Of a stretch of 64,000 bases of DNA, positions 7,699 to 14,372 are shown piece after piece (position 1 is the first letter of the stretch; each line of letters starts with the position of its first letter). The DNA comes from an uncultured Christensenella sp. (GTDB lineage: Bacteria > Bacillota > Clostridia > Christensenellales > Borkfalkiaceae). The DNA lies in NCBI GenBank assembly GCA_910579705.1, contig CAJTUI010000003.1, forward strand, positions 62,001 through 126,000. The letters are read 5' to 3'. The translations under genes were made by a program, and so were the position numbers. Under the pieces are notes generated by a model. It saw nothing but the letters and a program-made list of their open reading frames with translations, searched no databases and was not told the origin of the DNA.

Positions 7699-9597
7699 AT
7701 GAAAAAATCCGAAACCAATAAAAATAAATACGCGGCTCTGGCTACATACCTGTTCGCGGTCGTCTGTCTGCTGCTCGGTATGTTTTTACCGCTTTTCAAC
7801 GGTAAAGAGATACTCGCTTTACAGCTCCCCGACGCGCTTAACGCGGTCGCGGGAAAACAGATACTTTCGTTCGGTAAACCGTTTGCGCTTGCCGGACTTT
7901 CGGTGATAACCTTCGGCGCGAAGGGCTTTTCGCTCGACTTTTTCGCGCTCACCGTTTTGCTCTACGCGATAGTTACGCTCTTTGCGCTGCTCGCGCTTAT
8001 ACCCGTGGGAATATCCGTAAAACGCGGAACGAAAACTTCCACGGTGTTCGCCTATATCGCTATGGTCGCGGCGGTAATCGTGACTGCGCTTTACTTCATA
8101 CTTGCGCTCGCTTTTACCTCACTCCCCGCAACCGCAACCGCGCCCGACCCCCTCGTCTGCTATAATATGCTTATAGCGCTGGGCGGCCCCCTGCTTGCGC
8201 TTATAGTCCTCGCCTGCATAAACAAGAAAGCCGCGGGCGTTGCGAAAACTTTCCTGTTCATACTCGGCGCGGCGGGCGCGTTCGCCCTCTTCAACGTAGC
8301 GGCAATAATTCCCGCAATCGCCGACTTCGCAACGGGCGCAAAGCTTTCCGCGCTCTTCTACGGCGACAACGCGGTAAGCGGAATCGCCTACACGCACTAC
8401 CTGTTCGCGGGCGGACTTTCCGAGATATTCTCGGTCGCGCCCGACGCCAAGACGAAAGCGGTTATCGCGCTTTCAGTAGCGCTTTCTCTGATAGCGATAA
8501 TAAATCTGTTTATCGATATGATCGGCCTCTCCTCCAACGCGAAACGCACGGGACTTATATTCAATATGTCCAGATACTCGCTCTCCCTTGCGGCGGCCGT
8601 CTGCCTGCTCATAACCCTTGCGGTTGCGAAAGTAACGATCGGCCTTATGCTGATAGTTCTTTCGGCGGCGGTGCTTGTACAGCTCCTCATAAGCGTGGCA
8701 AGGTTCCTTCTGCACGCGAGAAGAGTTAAAAAGAGCAGGGAAGACGCTATCGAGGAAGAGCAGACCGTAAGGTTTGAAAAGCCTGTAAGAAAGCCCCGCA
8801 ACGAGCCCGCGCACGCAAACGCCGCGCGCCCCGCTCCCGCCCGTCCCCCCTATGCGCAGCGGCCCGCCGAATCCAGACAGATGGAAATTACCGACGGACT
8901 TCCCGCAAGGGTTGAAACCGCGGCGGCGGTTGAAGAGCCGCCCGCGCCCCGCGACGACGGCGCCGTCCAGATTAATATTGCGGAAGTTCAGCCCGCGACA
9001 GAGCCCGAAGTAATTGTTGCGGCAGAGCCCGAAATAGTTCAAATCAAACCCGTTACAATCGAGCCTGCGCAACCCGTAATCCAACCCGAAACAGTCGAGG
9101 TCAGGGAAGAAATTGCAGAGCCTCGTCCCGAGGTTGCGGAAGAGCCCGCGCCCGTAATCACGGCCGCGGAACCCGAGGTTAAAGAAACTCCCGCTCCCGT
9201 ACAGACGACTTACGAGCCCGCGCAGACACCCGCGCCCGCACAGACGGCTTACGAGCCTGCACAAGCGGCCGCGCCCGTACAGGCGACTAACGAACCCGCA
9301 CAGACACCTGCCCCCGCTCCCGTAAGCGAGCCGCCCGTGGAAGTTTACAGGGTAAATAAAGTTTACGGCGGGCCCGTGGACGACTTTATAAGAAAGCTTT
9401 CCAACGACGAGCAGATTGAATTTGCAATGACCTTCATTGAAAAAAGCAAGGGCGATTTAAGCAATCTTCCCGAATACGTTGTAGGCGGAGAAAACAAGAA
9501 ATTCTTCAACGCGGTGTTTATCTACCTCGGCAGATTGCGCGGAATGATTTCCGACGGACTTTTAAACAAAATGTTCAGAGAACTGAATATGCTTTAA
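7699..9597 (+). CDS. Polytopic membrane protein with proline-rich tail and small C-terminal domain
   Basis: 632 residues; ATG with AGGAG eight bases upstream. The first 345 residues hold about eight or nine transmembrane segments beginning with ALATYLFAVVCLLLGMFLPL near residue 15. Residues about 350-545 are a low-complexity, presumably cytoplasmic, linker rich in Pro, Ala, Glu and Val, including three 13-residue repeats of the EPAQTPAPAQTAY type. The last 75 residues form a compact helical domain (VDDFIRKLSNDEQIEF, then a FIYLGRLRGMIS segment). I recognise no family for any part. The plan, membrane body plus flexible arm plus globular tip, suggests a scaffold or recruiting protein rather than a transporter, but that is inference. 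Single-gene operon with its own promoter and terminator. Confidence 0.8.
   Translation: MKKSETNKNKYAALATYLFAVVCLLLGMFLPLFNGKEILALQLPDALNAVAGKQILSFGKPFALAGLSVITFGAKGFSLDFFALTVLLYAIVTLFALLALIPVGISVKRGTKTSTVFAYIAMVAAVIVTALYFILALAFTSLPATATAPDPLVCYNMLIALGGPLLALIVLACINKKAAGVAKTFLFILGAAGAFALFNVAAIIPAIADFATGAKLSALFYGDNAVSGIAYTHYLFAGGLSEIFSVAPDAKTKAVIALSVALSLIAIINLFIDMIGLSSNAKRTGLIFNMSRYSLSLAAAVCLLITLAVAKVTIGLMLIVLSAAVLVQLLISVARFLLHARRVKKSREDAIEEEQTVRFEKPVRKPRNEPAHANAARPAPARPPYAQRPAESRQMEITDGLPARVETAAAVEEPPAPRDDGAVQINIAEVQPATEPEVIVAAEPEIVQIKPVTIEPAQPVIQPETVEVREEIAEPRPEVAEEPAPVITAAEPEVKETPAPVQTTYEPAQTPAPAQTAYEPAQAAAPVQATNEPAQTPAPAPVSEPPVEVYRVNKVYGGPVDDFIRKLSNDEQIEFAMTFIEKSKGDLSNLPEYVVGGENKKFFNAVFIYLGRLRGMISDGLLNKMFRELNML
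9214..9330 (+). repeat. Three 39-bp repeats within the proline-rich linker
   Basis: Glu-Pro-Ala-Gln units begin at 9214, 9253 and 9292, an exact 39-nt (13-codon) period. They encode EPAQTPAPAQTAY, EPAQAAAPVQATN and EPAQTPAP. Confidence 0.85.
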
Positions 9598-9600
9598 TAG

Positions 9601-9632
9601 AAAGCGCCGCTCGTTATGAGCGGCGCTTTTTC
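9601..9632 (+). terminator. Terminator of the membrane protein gene
   Basis: AAAGCGCCGCTC, loop GTTAT, GAGCGGCGCTTTTT. Confidence 0.9.
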
Positions 9633-9691
9633 CAAACGAAAAGCCGCTCCGTACCTGTATCTGTTATAGGGATTTCCTTGCGGACAAAGAA

Positions 9692-9730
9692 ATATCGCAC
9701 CATCTTCGCTTGCGAAGTATAGTGCGATAT
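9692..9730 (-). terminator. Two-tier hairpin downstream of the flavin-fold gene
   Basis: Outer arms ATATCGCAC and GTGCGATAT, internal loops of 3 and 4 nt, then inner palindrome CTTCGC-TT-GCGAAG. On the minus strand it is followed by TTTCTTT and lies 34 nt after the stop of the gene at 9764, so it probably terminates it. Confidence 0.65.
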
Positions 9731-9763
9731 ACTTTATAAAAGATTATAAAGATAAATTGAAAT

Positions 9764-10177
9764 TTATAACTCTATCTTTTCTATCTTAAAATCGCAATAA
9801 TACTCCGCTGTTATACCCTTAAATTTCAATACGCAATAATCGGGGTCGGTTACGCCTTGTTTGTAAAACAGCTTGTCGCCGAAACGCCAAATTGCGTCTT
9901 TGGTTGCTTGATCGGTACAAACCTGCATTTCGCCCGTAATCGATACGCCCTGATACTTGAATTTTCCGCGTTTGTAAAAATAGACGCACGCTTTATTGTT
10001 TGCTAAATATTGTTTGATTTTATTAGACGAAGTATTTGTACTGAAATAGATTTCGTTACCGTCTATTTTGCGAGGGGCAAGCATTGCCCTTATTACGGGA
10101 AAACCTTGCTCGTTGACAGAGGCAATAAAAGCCGTTTTTTGTTCCGATATAAATTGCAAAATTTGTGTTTTATCCAT
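9764..10177 (-). CDS. Pyridoxamine 5'-phosphate oxidase-like split-barrel protein
   Basis: 137 residues from the ATG that has GGAG ten bases upstream; a longer frame reaching 10234 has no start context. The sequence fits the FMN-binding split barrel: ILQFISEQKTAFIASVNEQG, PVIRAMLAPRKIDGNEIYFS, then TNTSSNKIKQYLANNKACVYF and FKYQGVSITGEMQV, where the TSSNK segment is where FMN phosphate usually binds. Members reduce small electrophiles or bind flavin, F420 or heme; the substrate here cannot be told. Codon use is visibly AT-richer than in flanking genes and the gene is bounded by two hairpins, which fits acquisition as a single-gene unit. Confidence 0.85.
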   Translation of the reverse strand: MDKTQILQFISEQKTAFIASVNEQGFPVIRAMLAPRKIDGNEIYFSTNTSSNKIKQYLANNKACVYFYKRGKFKYQGVSITGEMQVCTDQATKDAIWRFGDKLFYKQGVTDPDYCVLKFKGITAEYYCDFKIEKIEL

Positions 10178-10237
10178 TGTTTTTTTCTCCGTTAAATTAC
10201 TGTTTATCGTACAATCATTATAACAAAACCGCACTAA

Positions 10238-10269
10238 AAAAGCAAGGATTAATTATCGTCCTTGCTTTT
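10238..10269 (-). terminator. Terminator of the sigma operon
   Basis: AAAAGCAAGGA and TCCTTGCTTTT arms with a 10-nt loop; on the minus strand followed by a U tract (TTTTTTAG). It sits 36 nt after the last gene of the partner-switching operon. Confidence 0.85.
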
Positions 10270-10304
10270 ATCCCTATAAAATACACTTTACGGGTCGGTT
10301 TTTA

Positions 10305-10673
10305 TTAACCGCGTCTTTTTATGCAGACCCTTATCTCTCCGTCCTCTCCGCGCTCGATTTCGCCCGTACAGAGGCTTTTTACGATATACAGCCCCCTGCC
10401 GCTCTCCGCAAACACGTCCGGCACGGCGGGCGTTATTTCAAGCCCTTTCATACTCTCCGACGAAACGGTGATTATAATTCTGTCGCCCGAAAGCGTGCCC
10501 GTGAACTCGGCCGCGTCCCCGCCGTGACGGATTACGTTGGTAATCAGCTCGCACGAAACGAGCTTGCCCGCGAAAATATCGTCGTCGGCAACGCCCGAAA
10601 CCCGCAGAAACTCCGCAAACGCTTTCAGCTCTGACTTCATATTTTTTAAGTTGTCAACCTTAAAAGTTATCAT
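10305..10673 (-). CDS. Anti-sigma factor kinase, RsbW/SpoIIAB type
   Basis: 122 residues of the GHKL ATPase fold (HATPase_c_2). The N box is CELITNVIRHGG with Glu42, Asn46 and His50, and the G2 box is SGRGLYIV (91-98). The G1 position, usually DxGxG, reads SSESMKG, so the adenine-contacting Asp is not obvious. Proteins of this family bind and silence their sigma factor and phosphorylate a STAS antagonist. It is last in a four-gene operon and overlaps the sigma gene by four bases (ATGA), which implies close to equal synthesis of sigma factor and its keeper. Confidence 0.85.
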   Translation of the reverse strand: MITFKVDNLKNMKSELKAFAEFLRVSGVADDDIFAGKLVSCELITNVIRHGGDAAEFTGTLSGDRIIITVSSESMKGLEITPAVPDVFAESGRGLYIVKSLCTGEIERGEDGEIRVCIKRRG

Positions 10674-11398
10674 TTAAGCAACGATTCCCTCAATTTTTCA
10701 ACTATCTTTCTTTCCGCGCGGGATACAAACATCTGGCTTACGCCCAAAATCCTGCCCGTTTCCGCCTGCGATTTACCCTGAATGAACCTGAGCGCAACCA
10801 CCTTCTGTTCTGTGGGGTCGAGCTTGCGTATCTCCGTCCTCAGCGACTCCGAGTCCTCGAATATTTCAAAACTGTCCTTAGTGTCGGGAATCACGTCGTA
10901 CAGATGCCCGTCGCCGTCCTCCCCGCCGACCTTCGCGTCGAGGCTGACGGGCGCGCGGTATTCCAGCGCCTCCATCACAAGCTCCTCGGAAACCCCAAGC
11001 TTTTCGGCAAGCTGCCTGACCGTGGGTTTGGCGCCGTACTGTTTGAAATACTCGTTGGATTCCGCGCGTATTTTCGTGGCCAGCGCATATATTCTGCGCG
11101 GCGGCCGAACGGCGCGGGAATAGTCGCGGAAATAGTTCTTTATCATACCCGTAACGGTTGGGGTTATGTACGTTGTAAATTGCGTGCCCACGTCGGGGTC
11201 GAACTTCTCCACGCCTATGATAAGCGCCTCGGACGCGACCTGCAACAAATCGTCGTACGGAACGCCCCTGCCCGCAAACTTTTTGGAAAGTATTTCGGCG
11301 ACGTAGAAATAGCTTTCGACAAGCCTGTTTCTAAGCTCCACGTCGCCCGTTTTGCGGTATTCGCGGAAAAGTTTATCCGCTTCTTTCGCGTCAATCAT
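10670..11398 (-). CDS. RNA polymerase sigma factor, SigB/SigF group
   Basis: 242 residues with region 2 (PYDDLLQVASEALIIGVEKF, about 46-65, then FTTYITPTVTGMIKNYFRD), region 3 (RPPRRIYALATKIRAES and KPTVRQLAEKLGVSEELVMEA) and region 4 (EQKVVALRFIQGKSQAETG and VSQMFVSRAERKIVEKLRE, 195-238). The pattern VSQMFVSRAERK is very close to B. subtilis SigB (ISQMHVSRLQRK). The flanking STAS and kinase genes show it is under partner-switching control. Whether it serves general stress or a forespore-like programme is open; spoIIAA-spoIIAB-sigF has a different order (kinase before sigma), so I favour a SigB-like stress factor. Confidence 0.92.
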   Translation of the reverse strand: MIDAKEADKLFREYRKTGDVELRNRLVESYFYVAEILSKKFAGRGVPYDDLLQVASEALIIGVEKFDPDVGTQFTTYITPTVTGMIKNYFRDYSRAVRPPRRIYALATKIRAESNEYFKQYGAKPTVRQLAEKLGVSEELVMEALEYRAPVSLDAKVGGEDGDGHLYDVIPDTKDSFEIFEDSESLRTEIRKLDPTEQKVVALRFIQGKSQAETGRILGVSQMFVSRAERKIVEKLRESLLK

Positions 11399-11742
11399 AT
11401 TTTAAGCGTTACCCTGTCGATTATTCCTTTGTTTTTGCTGATGCCGCACTTTGACACAAGCGCGCCGATAAGCGCGAGCGAAAGCTCGTAATCGCCCTCC
11501 GCGGCCGCGCCGCCTTTGCCTTCGAGGCTGACGCTTACGCCGTCCTCGGTGTCGAATTCCGCCCTTACGCTCTCAAACCCGCCGTTTTTGAGAATAAGCG
11601 CGCTCTCGGTCACGCAGACCTTGAAATCTTCGAGCACGTCCACGTCGGTGTCAGCGGCGGAGCAGACCGCGCCCGCGACGAGGCGCAGGGCCGTCATATA
11701 TTCCACGTCCTTCAAATCGAACTCAACGCAAAACCTTTTCAT
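11395..11742 (-). CDS. Degenerate RsbW-like protein (predicted pseudo-kinase)
   Basis: 115 residues. The first half aligns by eye with RsbW: VEYMTALRLVAGAVCSAA and LEDFKVCVTESALILKNGG match PEYVGIIRLTLSGVASRM and IEDLKIAVSEACTNAVQHA of B. subtilis RsbW. Glu46 of the N box is kept, but the Mg-binding Asn is Ile50, and the following half has no G1 or G2 box and no ATP lid; it ends in a short LSLALIGALVSKCG helix. It should not bind ATP in the normal way. It overlaps both neighbours by four bases, between the STAS gene and the sigma gene. Possible roles: a second, non-catalytic clamp on sigma or STAS, or a dimerisation partner of the active kinase. Confidence 0.75.
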   Translation of the reverse strand: MKRFCVEFDLKDVEYMTALRLVAGAVCSAADTDVDVLEDFKVCVTESALILKNGGFESVRAEFDTEDGVSVSLEGKGGAAAEGDYELSLALIGALVSKCGISKNKGIIDRVTLKI

Positions 11743-12047
11743 CTTCCTATCTCCATAATAGTGTCAAGCGAGCAGATTTCAAAAAGTTTTCTTATTCTCG
11801 GCCTGACGTTCACAAGCGACATTTTAAAGCCCTCGGCTTTAAGTTCCTTGAATATTTTGACGAACGTGCCGAGCATAGTGCTGTCGATAAAAGTCAGCGC
11901 CTCGCAGTCGAACTCCACGTCCTTTTTGTCGTGAACGTACGCCGCCTTTACCTCTGCGTAAAAATCTTCGCTGGTAGCGGAATCTATCTCGCCCGAAAGC
12001 GAAAAGCAAAGTTTTCCGTCCGCGGAATTAAGCTTAACCTGTTGCAT
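11739..12047 (-). CDS. STAS-domain anti-anti-sigma factor
   Basis: 102 residues covering one STAS domain (RsbV/SpoIIAA type). The phospho-acceptor loop reads FIDSTMLG with Ser56 following Asp55, as in active antagonists. Dephosphorylated protein would bind the kinase and free the sigma factor. AAGGAG lies upstream of the ATG. It is first in the operon and probably read from a start near 12080. No PP2C phosphatase (RsbU/RsbX/SpoIIE) is encoded in this window, so the input must come from elsewhere. Confidence 0.9.
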   Translation of the reverse strand: MQQVKLNSADGKLCFSLSGEIDSATSEDFYAEVKAAYVHDKKDVEFDCEALTFIDSTMLGTFVKIFKELKAEGFKMSLVNVRPRIRKLFEICSLDTIMEIGR

Positions 12048-12092
12048 ACTACTCCTTTAAGTGAAAAATGCGATAATATTTATAATTATTAT

Positions 12093-12121
12093 AAACCGTT
12101 TTAAAGCGCGTAAAACGGTTT
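12093..12121. promoter_or_regulatory. Perfect 11-bp inverted repeat between sigma operon and citrate synthase
   Basis: AAACCGTTTTA, spacer AAGCGCG, TAAAACGGTTT. It directly precedes a minus-strand TATAAT (12093-12088), so it covers the -35 region of the sigma operon, and lies 14 bp from the -35 of citrate synthase. A shared operator is plausible. Confidence 0.55.
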
Positions 12122-12134
12122 ATATGTATTCAAA

Positions 12135-12164
12135 TTGACAACCGCGCCCGCGGTATGGTAAAAT
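12135..12164 (+). promoter_or_regulatory. Promoter of citrate synthase
   Basis: TTGACA (12135-12140), 18-nt spacer ending TGG, TAAAAT (12159-12164). The spacer contains the palindrome CCGCGCCCGCGG. Confidence 0.75.
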
Positions 12165-12185
12165 AAAACAAATACGGAGGTGTAA

Positions 12186-13559
12186 ATGGATTACAACGAG
12201 GCCGACATTATAGTAAAATACTCGCACGCTATTTCCGAGCTTGCGAAAATAACCGCCGCAAACAATAACATAGCGCCCGAAATGTACGAAAAGTACGAGG
12301 TTATGCGCGGTTTGCGCGACAAGACGGGAAAGGGCGTTCTGTGCGGCCTTACGGAAATTTCCGAAGTTACAAGCTGGGAAACAAAAGACGGCGCGCGCGT
12401 ACCAATCGCGGGCACCCTGCATTACCGCGGCTACGACGTAAAAGAGCTTGTGAAAAACTGCATCTCCGAAAACCGTTTCGGGTTCGAAGAGACCGTTTAT
12501 CTGCTTTTATTCGGTAAACTGCCGAATAAAAACGAGCTGAGAGCGTTCTGCGAAATGCTTTCCGAGTTCAGGGCTCTGCCCAAATACTTCGTGCGCGACA
12601 TAGTTATGAAATCGCCCGCGAAAGATATGATGAATATGCTTGCGCGCTGCGTGCTCAATCTTTACAGCTACGACCCCGACCCCGACAACGTTTCGGTTAC
12701 CAACGTTTTGCGGCAGAGCCTGCAACTGATAGCCCAGCTCCCGCTTATTTCGGCGTACTCGTACAGGGCGTACCGCTACTATAACACGGACGACGGCTCG
12801 CTTGTGATACATAAACCCGTCGCGGAATACTCGACCGCGCAAAACATACTGCACATTTTAAGAAAGGACACCCGCTTTTCCGATTTGGAGGCCAAGGTTT
12901 TAGACGTATGTCTTACCCTACACGCCGACCACGGCGGCGGCAACGCCTCCACTTTCACAACCCACCTCGCCACCTCCACGGGAACGGACACATATTCCAC
13001 TACGGCCGCGTCGCTAGGGTCGCTGAAAGGCCCCAAGCACGGCGGCGCAAACATTATGGTTATGAAGATGTTCCAGAACATAAAGGAGAACGTGAAAAAG
13101 CGCACAAAGGACAATGTATACGATTACGTGCGCAAAATACTCGACAAGAAAGCGTTCGACAGAACGGGGCTTGTCTACGGCATAGGCCACGCGGTTTATA
13201 CCGTTTCCGACCCGCGCGCGGAAGTGCTTAAATTTTACGCGGGGAAACTGGCCGAAGAAAAGGGTTGCGAAGAAGATTTCGAGCTTTACGAAAACGTTGC
13301 GAAAGCCGCGAGCGAACTTATCGGCAAGCAGAAACACATAAATAAACCCGTAAACCCCAACGTTGACTTTTATTCGGGACTGGTCTACTCTATGCTCAAT
13401 CTCCCCGAGGCGCTGTATACGCCGCTTTTCGCTATCGCCAGAATTGCGGGTTGGAGCGCGCACCGTATGGAAGAGCTTGTCTGCGGCGGTAAAATAATAC
13501 GCCCCGCCTACGAATGCGTGCAGGCAAGGCGCGAATACGTCCCCTTAAACAAGCGGTAA
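12186..13559 (+). CDS. gltA: Citrate synthase
   Basis: 457 residues, full length for the long hexameric-like form with an N-terminal helical extension. The catalytic triad is visible: His246 in LHADHGGGNAST, His335 in GIGHAVY, and Asp394 in NVDFYSG. It condenses acetyl-CoA with oxaloacetate to citrate, here probably for glutamate synthesis since no other Krebs cycle gene is nearby. GGAGGT lies seven bases before the ATG. The 3' end overlaps the convergent pseudouridine synthase gene by 15 bases, so the two must terminate within each other or be expressed at different times. Confidence 0.95.
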   Translation: MDYNEADIIVKYSHAISELAKITAANNNIAPEMYEKYEVMRGLRDKTGKGVLCGLTEISEVTSWETKDGARVPIAGTLHYRGYDVKELVKNCISENRFGFEETVYLLLFGKLPNKNELRAFCEMLSEFRALPKYFVRDIVMKSPAKDMMNMLARCVLNLYSYDPDPDNVSVTNVLRQSLQLIAQLPLISAYSYRAYRYYNTDDGSLVIHKPVAEYSTAQNILHILRKDTRFSDLEAKVLDVCLTLHADHGGGNASTFTTHLATSTGTDTYSTTAASLGSLKGPKHGGANIMVMKMFQNIKENVKKRTKDNVYDYVRKILDKKAFDRTGLVYGIGHAVYTVSDPRAEVLKFYAGKLAEEKGCEEDFELYENVAKAASELIGKQKHINKPVNPNVDFYSGLVYSMLNLPEALYTPLFAIARIAGWSAHRMEELVCGGKIIRPAYECVQARREYVPLNKR

Positions 13560-14372
13560 TTCGAGGCCGAATCCGCTTTCGAACGCGGCGCCGTCGAGGT
13601 AGCTCAGAACTCCGCCCGCGCCGAACGTTATACGCTTAGCAACAAGACGCTGCCGTTTGGCGGCGTATTTTGCGTTAAGAGCCCTGTCGCCGTACTTTTC
13701 GTCTCCTAACACGGGGCACCCGATAAAGGCCGTGTGGGCGCGTATCTGGTGCGTTTTACCGGTATGCAGAGTTATTGTAACAAGCGCCAGATCGCCGTGC
13801 TCGCGCTCGACAAAGTATTCGGTAACAATCTTCGCCGCGCCGTCGCGTGGCGAGGAAAACACCCTTACTTCGCTACCGTCCGCATTTTTCAAGAGATACG
13901 CGGTCAAAGTTCCGCTTTTCTGCGCGAACGCGTTTTTGCAGAGCGCGTGATATACTTTATTCATTCGCCGCTCCTTAAACGCCGAAAGCAGCGCCTTTTC
14001 GGCAGCAGGGGTCTTTGCAAACACGATAACTCCCTGCGTGTTTCTGTCCAGCCTGTGCACGGCGTAGTATTCGCCCTTGCCGCGAAGTTCGGACAACAGC
14101 CCCTCGCTGGACACGCCCGAGTGCTTGTCCGCGACAAGTACGTTTTCGTCCTCGTAGACGACCGAGTGCGAGGGCTTTTGCTCCTGTTTTGAAGTAGTGT
14201 AATATATAACCTCGTCGCCGCGCTTTACCGCGGTGTTTTTGTTTACGCGCGCGCCGTTGATTTTGACGTCTTTCGCGCGCAGAAGGGCCGCAAGACAGAA
14301 CGAGCCCTGCGGATAGACCGCGTCAGTGAAGTCGGATAAATTGCTATCTTCGGTAACTTTGAAAATTTTCAT
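13545..14372 (-). CDS. RluA family 23S/tRNA pseudouridine synthase
   Basis: 275 residues starting at the ATG that overlaps the feoB stop (ATGA). An S4-like N-terminus (about 1-60, FCLAALLRAKDVKINGARVN) is followed by the RluA catalytic domain with HRLDRNTQG at 106-114, where Asp109 is the catalytic residue, and the GKTHQIRAH motif near 215. It isomerises uridine in structured RNA; the target (RluC/RluD/RluA-like) cannot be fixed by eye. The longer frame extending to 14765 lies inside feoB and is not the real start. Confidence 0.9.
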   Translation of the reverse strand: MKIFKVTEDSNLSDFTDAVYPQGSFCLAALLRAKDVKINGARVNKNTAVKRGDEVIYYTTSKQEQKPSHSVVYEDENVLVADKHSGVSSEGLLSELRGKGEYYAVHRLDRNTQGVIVFAKTPAAEKALLSAFKERRMNKVYHALCKNAFAQKSGTLTAYLLKNADGSEVRVFSSPRDGAAKIVTEYFVEREHGDLALVTITLHTGKTHQIRAHTAFIGCPVLGDEKYGDRALNAKYAAKRQRLVAKRITFGAGGVLSYLDGAAFESGFGLELPLV

